From assembly GCA_017303895.1 (NCBI GenBank), contig JAFLBF010000011.1, forward strand, positions 52,500 to 116,499: DNA of 64,000 bases, read 5' to 3'. Shown in pieces: positions 23,999 through 32,896 of this stretch. How positions within the stretch are numbered: position 1 is the stretch's first letter; each line of letters starts with the position of its first letter. Position numbers and translations under genes: made by a program. This DNA comes from Bacteroidota bacterium. GTDB taxonomy: Bacteria > Bacteroidota > Bacteroidia > 2-12-FULL-35-15. The notes beneath the pieces were generated by a model. It searched no databases and had not been told where the DNA came from. It saw only the letters and a program-made list of their open reading frames with translations.

Positions 23999-25063
23999 TT
24001 ATTTTGGAGGAGCCGGAGGAGCATTGCAGCCTTCGGCTAACTGTTTGGCATCATCCAATCCAAGTGCTGCGGCTTTTTTAAAGTCTTTACAGGCAGAACC
24101 ATCTTTCGCATCTTGCGTTACCAGCCCTCTTTTATAATAGGCGTTTCCATCATCAGGTTTGATACGGATACATTCTGAATAATCGTACACTGCTGATCTG
24201 AATTTTTGCATCCCTTCACAAGAATAGGCACGCGCCATAAAGGCATCGTAATGATTCGGTTCCAAACGGATCACAAATGAAAAATCATTAAAGGCTAATA
24301 CGAAGTTTTCGGAAGCATTATAGGCTAATCCTCGCAAGTATAACACTTGAACAGTATCATTCTTGATCTTCAAGGCTTTGTCATAATCACTGATCGCTTT
24401 TGCATATTTTTTCAATTGCACATTGCATTTTCCTCTTTTGATATACGCATCAAACGATTCCTTATTCAGCTGCACTGCAGAGGTATAGTCGGCTAAAGCT
24501 CCATTATAATCCTTTGCATCAAACTTGGCATCTCCTGCTGTTACAAATGCTTTTGCGATATCAGAACAAGCATTTTTATCAAACAATTCTTTTGCTTTCG
24601 CATTTCCTGCTGTGCCTGCTTTTTTAAGATCTAAACAACCTTTATCCTTTATTCCCTTCCCGATTAAAACAATGCCTCGCTGACAAAGTGCATCCGCATA
24701 TTTTGGATCGATCGCGATCGCTTTTTCATAATCGGCTAATGCTTCTTCGTTCTTACTTAATCCTTCATAAGCCATTCCTCTGCCATAATAAGGTACCGCC
24801 AGATCATGATTATATACAAATCCATCAGGCATATCGGAAGTGGTACGCTGAAACTCATTGAGTGTACCATACTTCTTCATTTTATCCAAATAAGCTGTCA
24901 CCACCTGGTCGTTTAATTTGATGGCATTGGAAAAATCCTGTTCAGCACCGGCATAATTACCGGCAGCAAGCTTGGAATTACCATTCTTGATCAGATCGGG
25001 TAAACTTTGAGCTGAAAGGGATAAAGAAGCAATTAAAAAAGCAAAAGAGAATAGTTTTTTCAT
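23999..25063 (-). CDS. Secreted tetratricopeptide repeat protein
   Basis: 354 aa from ATG 25063, which gives a clean signal peptide (MKKLFSFAFLIASLSLSAQ). A longer frame from 25129 would bury it. It has about seven TPR units, each of the type A...D...AI.L...Y..AY..RG. Two Cys-containing linkers of the form KGCLDLKKAGTAGNAKAKELF, near the middle and the end, recall SEL1-like helices. The tail is Pro-rich (NAPPAPPK). It is probably a periplasmic scaffold; no partner is indicated by neighbours. A perfect promoter box lies upstream and a terminator downstream. Confidence 0.85.
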   Translation of the reverse strand: MKKLFSFAFLIASLSLSAQSLPDLIKNGNSKLAAGNYAGAEQDFSNAIKLNDQVVTAYLDKMKKYGTLNEFQRTTSDMPDGFVYNHDLAVPYYGRGMAYEGLSKNEEALADYEKAIAIDPKYADALCQRGIVLIGKGIKDKGCLDLKKAGTAGNAKAKELFDKNACSDIAKAFVTAGDAKFDAKDYNGALADYTSAVQLNKESFDAYIKRGKCNVQLKKYAKAISDYDKALKIKNDTVQVLYLRGLAYNASENFVLAFNDFSFVIRLEPNHYDAFMARAYSCEGMQKFRSAVYDYSECIRIKPDDGNAYYKRGLVTQDAKDGSACKDFKKAAALGLDDAKQLAEGCNAPPAPPK

Positions 25064-25092
25064 AATGAGATCGTTCTGTTTTATTCTTTGAA

Positions 25093-25100
25093 CAAATGTA
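25093..25100 (-). promoter_or_regulatory. TPR gene promoter -7 box TACATTTG
   Basis: A perfect TAnnTTTG on the minus strand, 29 bases before the ATG at 25063. It supports the shorter start because transcription would begin downstream of the alternative start at 25129. Confidence 0.55.
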
Positions 25101-25333
25101 ATCAATAAATTGAGGGGATAAAACACCATTTAGATATTAACAATCAATGAAATATCACATAAAAATAGGTTTTGGGTTTGGAAACAGGCTTTTAAGCGAC
25201 ATAAGAAGAAAAACACTCTATCGGGAAAAAATAGTTCTTTGTCGAAAAAAAAATGTAATTTAGTTGAAACTTTTAGGAAACATTGCCGTATAGTTACCGG
25301 TTAAAAGAATAATATCAATTATACATACCTTAT

Positions 25334-26203
25334 ATGAGACAGCTAAAAATATCGAAACAGGTTACAAACAGGGAAACAGCTTCATTAGATAAGTACTTAC
25401 AGGAGATCGGGAAAGTGGATTTGATCACGGCAGATGAAGAGGTGGAATTAGCCAGAAAGATCAGAGCAGGAGATCAATTAGCATTAGAAAAATTGACCAA
25501 AGCCAATTTGCGTTTCGTGGTTTCGGTTTCTAAACAATATCAAAATCAAGGACTTAGTTTACCCGATTTGATCAATGAAGGAAATTTAGGTTTGATCAAA
25601 GCAGCACAACGTTTTGATGAAACACGTGGTTTCAAATTCATCTCCTATGCCGTATGGTGGATCCGTCAGTCGATCCTTCAGGCTTTGGCTGAACAATCAC
25701 GTATCGTTCGTTTACCATTAAATAAGATCGGTTCTATCAACAAGATCAATAAAACATTCTCAAAATTAGAACAGGAATTTGAGCGTGAGCCAAGTGCCGA
25801 AGAAATTGCTCAAATGCTGGACATTTCGGAGTCGGATGTAAAAGAATCCATGAAAAATACCGGTCGCCACGTATCCATGGATGCTCCTTTGGCAACAGGT
25901 GATGACAATGCAGGTAGCATGTACGATGTAATGGAAAGTGATGATAGTCCAAGTCCTGAAAATGGCTTATTACATGAATCATTGCGCAGAGAGATCGAGC
26001 GCGCTTTACATACACTTACATCGCGCGAGGCCGATGTTGTTCGTTTATACTTCGGTTTAGGTGGAGAACATGCCATGACATTGGAAGAGATCGGTGAAAA
26101 ATTTGACCTTACACGTGAGCGTGTGCGTCAGATCAAAGAAAAAGCGATCCGCAGATTAAAACATACTTCCAGAAGTAAGATCTTAAAAACCTATTTAGGA
26201 TAA
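25334..26203 (+). CDS. rpoD: RNA polymerase sigma-70 factor, RpoD type (paralogue 1)
   Basis: 289 aa. It lacks region 1.1, as is normal for the primary sigma of Bacteroidota. Regions 1.2-2.4 run from [10 protein letters not shown] through [24 protein letters not shown] and [24 protein letters not shown]. Region 3 follows, then region 4.2 ([15 protein letters not shown], [29 protein letters not shown]). It directs RNA polymerase to TAnnTTTG-type promoters. A second copy-like gene lies at 38480. It has its own terminator with a perfect stem. The 270-base gap before it holds nothing clear beyond a weak TAATTTAG (25256-25263). Confidence 0.95.
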   Translation: MRQLKISKQVTNRETASLDKYLQEIGKVDLITADEEVELARKIRAGDQLALEKLTKANLRFVVSVSKQYQNQGLSLPDLINEGNLGLIKAAQRFDETRGFKFISYAVWWIRQSILQALAEQSRIVRLPLNKIGSINKINKTFSKLEQEFEREPSAEEIAQMLDISESDVKESMKNTGRHVSMDAPLATGDDNAGSMYDVMESDDSPSPENGLLHESLRREIERALHTLTSREADVVRLYFGLGGEHAMTLEEIGEKFDLTRERVRQIKEKAIRRLKHTSRSKILKTYLG

Positions 26204-26230
26204 TTTTAATTGTTTGTGATTAAAATTTTA

Positions 26231-26267
26231 AGCGCGGGAAAAACACAGTTTTTCCCGCGCTTTTTTT
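26231..26267 (+). terminator. Rho-independent terminator after rpoD paralogue 1
   Basis: A perfect 14-bp stem (left arm AGCGCGGGAAAAAC, 26231-26244), three-base loop ACA, and seven Ts. The T run directly adjoins the rpe promoter box. Confidence 0.95.
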
Positions 26268-26268
26268 G

Positions 26269-26276
26269 TACCTTTG
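26269..26276 (+). promoter_or_regulatory. rpe promoter -7 box TACCTTTG
   Basis: A perfect TAnnTTTG begins two bases after the terminator T run and 27 bases before the rpe ATG. It contains the TTG that could otherwise be taken as an upstream start. Confidence 0.6.
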
Positions 26277-26303
26277 CAGCAATTATTCTATACGTTTAAG
26301 CTT

Positions 26304-26954
26304 ATGAACCATTTAATTGCACCTTCCATCCTATCCGCTGATTTTGCTAATATTCAACGTGATGTAGAAATGATCAATAAAAGTGAGGCCGACTGGTTTC
26401 ATGTGGATATTATGGATGGAATGTTTGTACCGAATATCTCCTTCGGATTTCCTGTCATCAAAGCGATCAAAAAACATGCAACCAAACCCTTGGATGTACA
26501 TTTGATGATCGAAGATCCTGACAGATATTTACAAACATTCAAGGATGCCGGAGCAGATATTCTTACTGTTCATTTAGAAGCCTGCACACATTTGCACAGA
26601 ACGGTTCAAGCGATCAAAGCATTGGGGATGAAAGCCGGTGTTGCCATCAACCCGCATACCTCGGTAAACCTGCTTATTGATATCATTTCCGATATCGACC
26701 TGGTTTGTGTGATGAGTGTGAACCCTGGTTTTGGTGGACAAAAATTTATTGAGAATACTTACCACAAGATCAGCGACTTAAGAGAGATCATTAGAGCTAA
26801 AAAATCAAGTGCTTTGATCGAGATCGATGGTGGTGTGGATATGAATAATTACAAAAAACTGGTGGAGACCGGAGCCAATGTATTGGTTGCAGGAAACACC
26901 GTTTTCTCTTCTGCCGATCCGAACAAAACGATCAGCGATCTAAAAAAAATATAA
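26304..26954 (+). CDS. rpe: Ribulose-phosphate 3-epimerase
   Basis: 216 aa from ATG 26304 (MNHLIAPSILSADFANIQRD), the conserved family start. An upstream TTG at 26274 lies inside the promoter box. TIM-barrel enzyme of the pentose phosphate pathway converting ribulose-5-P and xylulose-5-P. Metal and catalytic motifs are HVDIMDGMFVPN, DVHLMIEDPD, VMSVNPGFGGQKF and EIDGGVD. crtI follows after 36 bases on the same strand, so read-through into the carotenoid genes is possible. Confidence 0.95.
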   Translation: MNHLIAPSILSADFANIQRDVEMINKSEADWFHVDIMDGMFVPNISFGFPVIKAIKKHATKPLDVHLMIEDPDRYLQTFKDAGADILTVHLEACTHLHRTVQAIKALGMKAGVAINPHTSVNLLIDIISDIDLVCVMSVNPGFGGQKFIENTYHKISDLREIIRAKKSSALIEIDGGVDMNNYKKLVETGANVLVAGNTVFSSADPNKTISDLKKI

Positions 26955-26990
26955 TAAACATTTTCTCATTTCCTCTGTTCATAATTCCGT

Positions 26991-28466
26991 ATGAAACAAA
27001 AAGCAATTGTTATAGGTGGTGGTTTCGCAGGATTATCTGCTGCTGCCTATCTTGCAAAAGACGGATATGAAGTGAGTCTGTTCGAAAAGAACGAACAAAT
27101 TGGCGGCCGGGCAAGAAAACTGGAAATAGATGGATTTATATTCGATATGGGACCCAGCTGGTATTGGATGCCCGATGTATTCGAGAATTTTTTCAAAGAT
27201 TTTGGATCAAGTGTTAAGGACCATTACGACCTAGTGCGATTAGACCCTTCCTATGCGGTATTCTATGGAAAAGATGATGTATTCCGCATTCCTGCTAATC
27301 TTAATGAGTTTTATCAATTGTTTGAAAAACATGAACCGGGTAGCAGCGAAAAACTGAGAAGGTTTTTAAAAGATGCGGAATATAAGTATGAAGTGAGTAT
27401 GACCGACTTTGTCCATAAACCGAGTCTGTCGATCCTTGAATTCATGGATTTCCGTATCCTGAATGCTGCGCTTAAAATGGATCTGTTCAAATCCATCAGC
27501 AAATATATCAAAGCCAATTTTAAAAACCCAAAATTGGTTCAATTACTTGAATTCCCTGTACTTTTCCTAGGTGCAAAACCTAATGAAACTCCTGCTTTGT
27601 ATAGCATGATGAACTATGCCGACATTGTTCTGGGTACCTGGTATCCGATGGGCGGTATGGTAAAGATCGTGGAAGCCATGGTAAACATCGCTAAACAACA
27701 AGGAGTAGAAATAAAAACAGCAGAGAATGTAGAAAAGATCATTATTGAGAATGGAAAGGCTGCAGGTATAATTTCCAATGGGAAAACACACAAAGCCGAT
27801 GTGATTGTTGGCGCTGCCGACTATCATCACATCGAGCAAAAATTATTAAGCCTTGAACAACGAAATTATTCACAGGAGTATTGGAAGTCGCGCAAAATGG
27901 CTCCTTCCTGCCTGATGTATTATATTGGCATCGATAAACGGATTGAAGGCTTGGAGCATCACAATTTATTCTTTGATGCCCCATTTGATATCCATGCGGA
28001 AGAGATCTATGATCGACCGCAATGGCCAAGCAACCCGCTCTTCTACTCTACATGTGCAGCAAAGACCGACCCATCGGTTGCCCCTGCAGGGAAAGAGAAT
28101 TTAGTACTACTTATCCCTATTGCTGTTGACATAGAAGATTCAGAAGCGATCAGAGAGAAGTATTACAACATCATGATGGACCGTTTAGAATATCTGACGG
28201 GACAAAGCATCAAACAGCATGTGATCGTGAAAAAGAGTTTTGCCATCAATGATTTTAAAAAAGATTACAACTCATTTGGAGGAAATGCTTACGGACTAGC
28301 AAACACCTTGAAACAAACGGCTATTCTAAAACCGGCACTTAAAAACAAGAAAGTAAAAGATCTGTATTATGCCGGTCAATTAACAGTACCCGGTCCGGGA
28401 GTGCCACCATCCATTATTTCGGGCAAGATTGTTGCCAAAGAGATCATTAAAAACAAACTACGCTAA
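26991..28466 (+). CDS. crtI: Phytoene desaturase
   Basis: 491 aa. The N-terminal dinucleotide-binding motif AIVIGGGFAGLSAAAYLAKDG and FEKNEQIGGRARK bind FAD. FDMGPSWYWMPD is typical of Bacteroidota CrtI, and the C-terminal motif YYAGQLTVPGPGVPPSIISGK is the carotenoid desaturase signature. It desaturates phytoene to lycopene. It is first in a six-gene unit with 1-3-base gaps or overlaps; crtB starts two bases after it. Membrane-associated and FAD-dependent by family knowledge. Confidence 0.96.
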   Translation: MKQKAIVIGGGFAGLSAAAYLAKDGYEVSLFEKNEQIGGRARKLEIDGFIFDMGPSWYWMPDVFENFFKDFGSSVKDHYDLVRLDPSYAVFYGKDDVFRIPANLNEFYQLFEKHEPGSSEKLRRFLKDAEYKYEVSMTDFVHKPSLSILEFMDFRILNAALKMDLFKSISKYIKANFKNPKLVQLLEFPVLFLGAKPNETPALYSMMNYADIVLGTWYPMGGMVKIVEAMVNIAKQQGVEIKTAENVEKIIIENGKAAGIISNGKTHKADVIVGAADYHHIEQKLLSLEQRNYSQEYWKSRKMAPSCLMYYIGIDKRIEGLEHHNLFFDAPFDIHAEEIYDRPQWPSNPLFYSTCAAKTDPSVAPAGKENLVLLIPIAVDIEDSEAIREKYYNIMMDRLEYLTGQSIKQHVIVKKSFAINDFKKDYNSFGGNAYGLANTLKQTAILKPALKNKKVKDLYYAGQLTVPGPGVPPSIISGKIVAKEIIKNKLR

Positions 28467-28468
28467 AT

Positions 28469-29305
28469 ATGAAAGATCTATATAACGATGTTTGTTATAA
28501 ATGCAGCAAACTGGTCACCAATAACTACAGCACCTCCTTTTCCTTAGGTGTAAGTGTTTTGCACCGTGATTTCAGAATGCCGATTCATGCCATCTATGGC
28601 TTTGTTCGCTTTGCCGATGAGATCGTAGATAGCTTTCATAATCACAATAAAAAAGAATTACTCGATCGTTTTATCAAAGATACACATGATGCGATCGATC
28701 AAAAGATCAGTTTAAATCCTATCCTGCATAGCTTTCAGGACACTGTCAACACTTACAACATCGACATTGAGTTGATCGATACTTTTTTGGCAAGCATGGA
28801 AATGGATCTGGATAAAACAAAATACAATCAGGAAGGCTACGAAAAATACATTCTAGGATCGGCTGAGGTGGTTGGATTAATGTGTTTGAAGATCTTTGTT
28901 GAAGGAAACGAACAACAATATCAGGAATTGAAGCCCGATGCCATGAAATTAGGATCGGCTTTTCAAAAGATCAATTTCCTTCGCGATCTGCAAGCCGATG
29001 TGCAAACTCTTGGACGTTCCTATTTTCCGGGATTTGATGTAAGCAACTTTAACAGCCAAACAAAAAAAGAAATAGAAGCCGATATCCAAAAAGATTTTGA
29101 TGCCGGATTAAGAGGAATCAAAAAATTACCGAAGAAAGCGCGTTTAGGAGTTTATTTGGCTTATATCTATTACATCTCTTTGTTCAAAAAGATACAACAT
29201 ACGGCACCGGAACAAGTGATCAGCTCACGTATCAGGATACCTGACTCCAAAAAATACATGCTCTTTTTAGGCGCTTATTTCAAACATAGCTTTAATATGA
29301 TCTAA
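28469..29305 (+). CDS. crtB: Phytoene synthase
   Basis: 278 aa squalene/phytoene synthase. The two Asp-rich motifs for the magnesium-diphosphate sites are FADEIVDS (about residues 48-55) and NFLRDLQAD, followed by LGRSYFP. It condenses two geranylgeranyl diphosphates into phytoene. The stop shares one base with the next ATG (TAATG-type overlap), so translation is coupled. It is slightly shorter than the Proteobacterial enzyme, usual for this phylum. Confidence 0.95.
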   Translation: MKDLYNDVCYKCSKLVTNNYSTSFSLGVSVLHRDFRMPIHAIYGFVRFADEIVDSFHNHNKKELLDRFIKDTHDAIDQKISLNPILHSFQDTVNTYNIDIELIDTFLASMEMDLDKTKYNQEGYEKYILGSAEVVGLMCLKIFVEGNEQQYQELKPDAMKLGSAFQKINFLRDLQADVQTLGRSYFPGFDVSNFNSQTKKEIEADIQKDFDAGLRGIKKLPKKARLGVYLAYIYYISLFKKIQHTAPEQVISSRIRIPDSKKYMLFLGAYFKHSFNMI

Positions 29306-29811
29306 TGAAACGTATAGTTCTTATATCGATAGTACTGCTTTCATTTGTACAGCTTCTACCTGCACAAAATATATCTATTGAAACCTTGCGGAAGGACTAC
29401 GGGAAAGTTCGAAAAGACAGTGTGTCTTGCGCCAAGGTGTATGCAAAAGTAAAAAAGAACAGCAGTCAGGACAATACCATCAATGCCTATAAAGGAGCCA
29501 TCATTGCCTCCATGGCCAATTATTCAAAAGTAAAAGAAGAAAAGATCGGACTATTTAAAGAAGGGAAACAGCTGCTTGAAAAAGCGATTGCCAGCGACAA
29601 TACCAATATTGAGCTCCGCTTTTTAAGGATGACGATACAAACCAATTGTCCGAAAGCATTGGGATATAACAAAGAAATTGAGAGCGACAAAAAACTTATC
29701 CTCTCTAAACTTTCCTCCATAAAAGATCCTGCATTAAAAAACATGATGAGTGAATTCCTGCTCGACTCCAAGTTTGTTTCGGAGAAAGAAAAATCAGAAC
29801 TAAAAGGCTAA
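29305..29811 (+). CDS. Secreted protein of unknown function inside the carotenoid operon
   Basis: 168 aa with a signal peptide (MKRIVLISIVLLSFVQLLPAQ). The mature part is alpha-helical and Lys-rich, possibly TPR-like: AYKGAIIASMANYSKVKEEK, GKQLLEKAIASDNTNIELRFLR. No known carotenoid enzyme has this form. It is translationally coupled to crtB (one-base overlap) and lies 3 bases before the CruF-like gene. Its position inside the operon suggests a link to carotenoid assembly, or it may be a passenger; neither is proven. Confidence 0.75.
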   Translation: MKRIVLISIVLLSFVQLLPAQNISIETLRKDYGKVRKDSVSCAKVYAKVKKNSSQDNTINAYKGAIIASMANYSKVKEEKIGLFKEGKQLLEKAIASDNTNIELRFLRMTIQTNCPKALGYNKEIESDKKLILSKLSSIKDPALKNMMSEFLLDSKFVSEKEKSELKG

Positions 29812-29814
29812 ACA

Positions 29815-30447
29815 ATGGCGATGACATTTACAAAAAATCAAATCGCTCCTGCTCTTCTCATTCTATTTCATGTTGTAGGTGTGGCCGGACTTTTAAGTCC
29901 ATACAAAGATCTTGTGCTGCAACTCACTCCTGTTAATCTCATCCTGAGCACTGTATTGCTCCTTTCCTTACAAGTAGAATACAATCGCTCCTTTTGGCTT
30001 TTTTGTTCAATCATCTTTTTATCCGGCTTTTTTCTGGAGGTTGCAGGTATTCATACCGGACTGATCTTTGGTAATTATCAATATGGTAACACGCTGGGAA
30101 TACAATTTCTGAATGTTCCTTTAGTGATGGGCTTCAATTGGCTGATGCTGATCTATTCGGCAGGTGTGATCTTTGAGCCATTAAAAACAAACAAGTACAT
30201 TAAAAGTTTATTAGGAGCGGGCTTGCTGGTCGGACTCGATCTTTTACTTGAACCCGTTGCCATGAAATATGATTTTTGGATCTGGAGCAATGAAACAATA
30301 CCACTTCAGAATTATGTAGCATGGTTCGTAGCCGCCTTTTTTATGCTATTACTTTTTTACAATTTGAACTTTTCCAAGAACAATCGTTTAGCTTTATTGT
30401 TATACATAGTACAGTTTGTATTTTTTAGCATTCTAAACATTTTTTAA
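29815..30447 (+). CDS. Carotenoid biosynthesis membrane protein (CruF/DUF422-like)
   Basis: 210 aa with seven or so hydrophobic segments. Motifs GLIFGNYQYGNTLGIQFLNVPLVMGFNWLML and DLLLEPVAMKYDFWIW match the CruF/bisanhydrobacterioruberin-hydratase group. This group adds water to the C-1',2' double bond of acyclic carotenoid ends. In marine Bacteroidota CruF leads to saproxanthin or myxol. Its presence beside a cyclase implies a possible monocyclic, hydroxylated product (inference). It is one base from crtZ. Confidence 0.82.
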   Translation: MAMTFTKNQIAPALLILFHVVGVAGLLSPYKDLVLQLTPVNLILSTVLLLSLQVEYNRSFWLFCSIIFLSGFFLEVAGIHTGLIFGNYQYGNTLGIQFLNVPLVMGFNWLMLIYSAGVIFEPLKTNKYIKSLLGAGLLVGLDLLLEPVAMKYDFWIWSNETIPLQNYVAWFVAAFFMLLLFYNLNFSKNNRLALLLYIVQFVFFSILNIF

Positions 30448-30448
30448 T

Positions 30449-30940
30449 ATGGATTGGAACATTCTGTTTAATGTGATCATTTTTATTGCTACTTTTTTCT
30501 CCATGGAATTTGTAGCCTGGTTCACGCATAAATACGTGATGCACGGCTTTATGTGGAACTTGCACAAAGATCACCATACAGGGAGCAAACATCCTGTTGA
30601 ACGTAACGATCTGTTTTCACTCATATTTGCTATCCCCAGCTGTTTGTTGATTATGCTTGGACTTGCCTATGAAATCTATTCAATGGTTTGGATCGGAGCA
30701 GGTATGACCGCCTATGGATTGGCCTACTTTATTGTGCATGACATATTTATTCACCAGCGAATAAAATTATTCCGTAATACAAATAGTTCGTACTTTAGAG
30801 CCTTGAGAAGAGCACATAAGATGCACCACAAACATCTTCACAAAGAAGAAGGTGAATCATTTGGCTTTTTGATCGTAGGAAAAAAATATTTCCAACAGGA
30901 TAACAATTCCTTGCTCGACAAAAAACATGGAACTAATTAG
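30449..30940 (+). CDS. crtZ: Beta-carotene hydroxylase
   Basis: 163 aa membrane di-iron hydroxylase. Histidine motifs are WFTHKYVMHG, LHKDHHTGSKHPVE, HDIFIHQR and AHKMHHKHLHKEEGESFGFL. It hydroxylates carbon 3 of beta-ionone rings, giving zeaxanthin from beta-carotene. Four membrane segments. Its 3' end overlaps the cyclase gene by 14 bases in a different frame, which enforces co-expression. Confidence 0.94.
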   Translation: MDWNILFNVIIFIATFFSMEFVAWFTHKYVMHGFMWNLHKDHHTGSKHPVERNDLFSLIFAIPSCLLIMLGLAYEIYSMVWIGAGMTAYGLAYFIVHDIFIHQRIKLFRNTNSSYFRALRRAHKMHHKHLHKEEGESFGFLIVGKKYFQQDNNSLLDKKHGTN

Positions 30941-31613
30941 ATTTACATACATTTCTCTCATCCTCTTTACGATCTCCTACCCCCTTTTTAAAAGTTTTGA
31001 AGACAAGATCAGGTATGCCAGCAAATGGAAATATTTATTTCCCGGCATCATTGGCAGCGCTATCTTTTTTATTGTTTGGGATGTTCTATTCACTAAAATG
31101 GGCATCTGGGAATTTAATCCCGACTATATTTTAGGAATTCATATTATCCATCTTCCTCTTGAAGAATGGCTTTTTTTTATTGTTGTACCTTTTTCGTGTG
31201 TGTTTATCTACGAGGTTATGAATTACTTCGTAAAGAAAGACATCCTGCAACACTACCATAAATGGATCACTATTGCACTCATATTGTTTCTGTTAACAAC
31301 AGCGATCATGAACAGCCATAAGCTCTATACATTTTTCACATTTATATTTCTGTCTGTATTTCTATTGATCCACCTTCTTATTTTCCGTTCAACTTACATG
31401 GGCAGGTTTTATCTTACCTGGCTGGTTTGTATGATCCCTTTTCTTTTGGTGAATGGTGTTCTCACAGCTATGCCTGTTGTGATCTATAATAACGCACACA
31501 ATTTAGGGATACGCATTTATACTATCCCATTCGAGGATGTATTTTATGGGATGTTGAACATTCTTCAGGTGGTCACCATCTATGAATGGCTAAAGAATAA
31601 AAAAGCAGCTTAG
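30927..31613 (+). CDS. crtYcd: Lycopene cyclase, CrtYcd (fused heterodimeric) type
   Basis: 228 aa with two lycopene cyclase domains of about 100 residues, each with three membrane helices. The first carries HLPLEEWLFFIVVPFSCVFIYE (the PxEE motif) and the second FEDVFYGMLNIL, a shorter counterpart. It closes the beta-ionone rings of lycopene. It is the last gene of the carotenoid unit. It ends in a 4-base tail-to-tail overlap with the ABC permease gene, and no terminator lies between them. Confidence 0.92.
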   Translation: MELIRFTYISLILFTISYPLFKSFEDKIRYASKWKYLFPGIIGSAIFFIVWDVLFTKMGIWEFNPDYILGIHIIHLPLEEWLFFIVVPFSCVFIYEVMNYFVKKDILQHYHKWITIALILFLLTTAIMNSHKLYTFFTFIFLSVFLLIHLLIFRSTYMGRFYLTWLVCMIPFLLVNGVLTAMPVVIYNNAHNLGIRIYTIPFEDVFYGMLNILQVVTIYEWLKNKKAA

Positions 31614-32896
31614 ATCTTTCTGTTCGAACGATTGATGATCGATGCAACCGTCATGGTCAGTAAAAAGAAGAGCATTAGTTTTAATGCATCATACCATACA
31701 GCCTCCACACCTGCACCTCTTAAAAACAATTCATAAAAACTGTTCAATGACCAGTTGAGTGGTGAAAGTGCACTCAGATCGCGCATCACACCCGGCATCA
31801 CATAGGTGGGCACCCATACTCCGCCAATTGCAGAAAGCAACAAAATAGACAAAGCACCACCAATGGCACCTTGCTGTTCGGTAGAGGCAATTGTTCCCAC
31901 CATCACACCATAACCTGTTGCCGCAAATGCAGTAGCAAGTGTGATGATAAACAAGGCTAAATAGCTGTTGCCCATGAATAATTTAGGAAGTCCCAGCATC
32001 GGAAGAAAATACAAACCTACCGACATCATCAACACAAACTGGATCATACAAACGAATATGTAGGTAATGATCTTTCCATTGATCAACAAGAGATAAGAAC
32101 TTGGCATGGTATGCAAACGGAATACACTTCCTTCATTCTTTTCTTTCATGATACTACCTGCCATCGGGATCACAATAAAGAACATCGCAAAGATGGTCCA
32201 TGCCGGAACATTGTGCTGAACAGCATTCGGCACGATCTCCTCGATCTGCTTAGAAGCAAACACTTCATTATACTTAATGATCTGTGTTTTATTAAAAGCA
32301 TTCACTGGCTTTTTCTCCTGATCGGGAATTATTTCCGCTATCTGATCGGAGAAGGTTTGGAACATGATCTTTGTTTTAACGATCGAAATAAACTCACGCA
32401 AGCTGCTGGTGATCGATGTTAAAAACGATTTTTTAGTAATGGGATCAATGAAGATCGTAATATCAACCGAATCACTTATCGCGATCGTTTGAACAGAATC
32501 AGTACTCATGGTCTCCTCCACCAATTGCATCACATTTTTACGTATCGCATCAGTAGCGCCTTTTGGGATAACTACACCTACTAAAAATTTCCCATCCGCT
32601 ACAGCATTCTTTGCTGTTTCATACGTTGCGGGTTGGCCATCAATAGAATCAGAAAAAGCACAAAGTGTGGAACCTCTCAATCCCTGCTCAATGGTGATCC
32701 CTAATGAATCCTTATCTTCATTTACAAAAACAACCGGAATCCCTTTTTCATTCAATGTTTTAAATGCAGAATCCTGAATGAGTGTCATCACAAAGATGAG
32801 TACCATCGGCATAATGAACAATATAGCCAAACCCACTCTATCTCTCAACAAAAGAAGAGTTTCCTTACGAACCGATGCCAACAGCTTTTTGATCAT
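31610..32896 (-). CDS. ABC-2 type transporter permease
   Basis: 428 aa. The N-terminal helix (VGLAILFIMPMVLIFVMTLI) is followed by a large extracytoplasmic domain of about 190 residues, then five C-terminal helices including the GSIMKEKNEGSVFRLHTMPSS elbow. This is the YhhJ/NatB-like ABC-2 layout used for efflux or drug export. It overlaps the ATPase gene by one base (coupled). The substrate is unknown. Its 3' end overlaps that of the cyclase gene. Confidence 0.88.
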   Translation of the reverse strand: MIKKLLASVRKETLLLLRDRVGLAILFIMPMVLIFVMTLIQDSAFKTLNEKGIPVVFVNEDKDSLGITIEQGLRGSTLCAFSDSIDGQPATYETAKNAVADGKFLVGVVIPKGATDAIRKNVMQLVEETMSTDSVQTIAISDSVDITIFIDPITKKSFLTSITSSLREFISIVKTKIMFQTFSDQIAEIIPDQEKKPVNAFNKTQIIKYNEVFASKQIEEIVPNAVQHNVPAWTIFAMFFIVIPMAGSIMKEKNEGSVFRLHTMPSSYLLLINGKIITYIFVCMIQFVLMMSVGLYFLPMLGLPKLFMGNSYLALFIITLATAFAATGYGVMVGTIASTEQQGAIGGALSILLLSAIGGVWVPTYVMPGVMRDLSALSPLNWSLNSFYELFLRGAGVEAVWYDALKLMLFFLLTMTVASIINRSNRKI

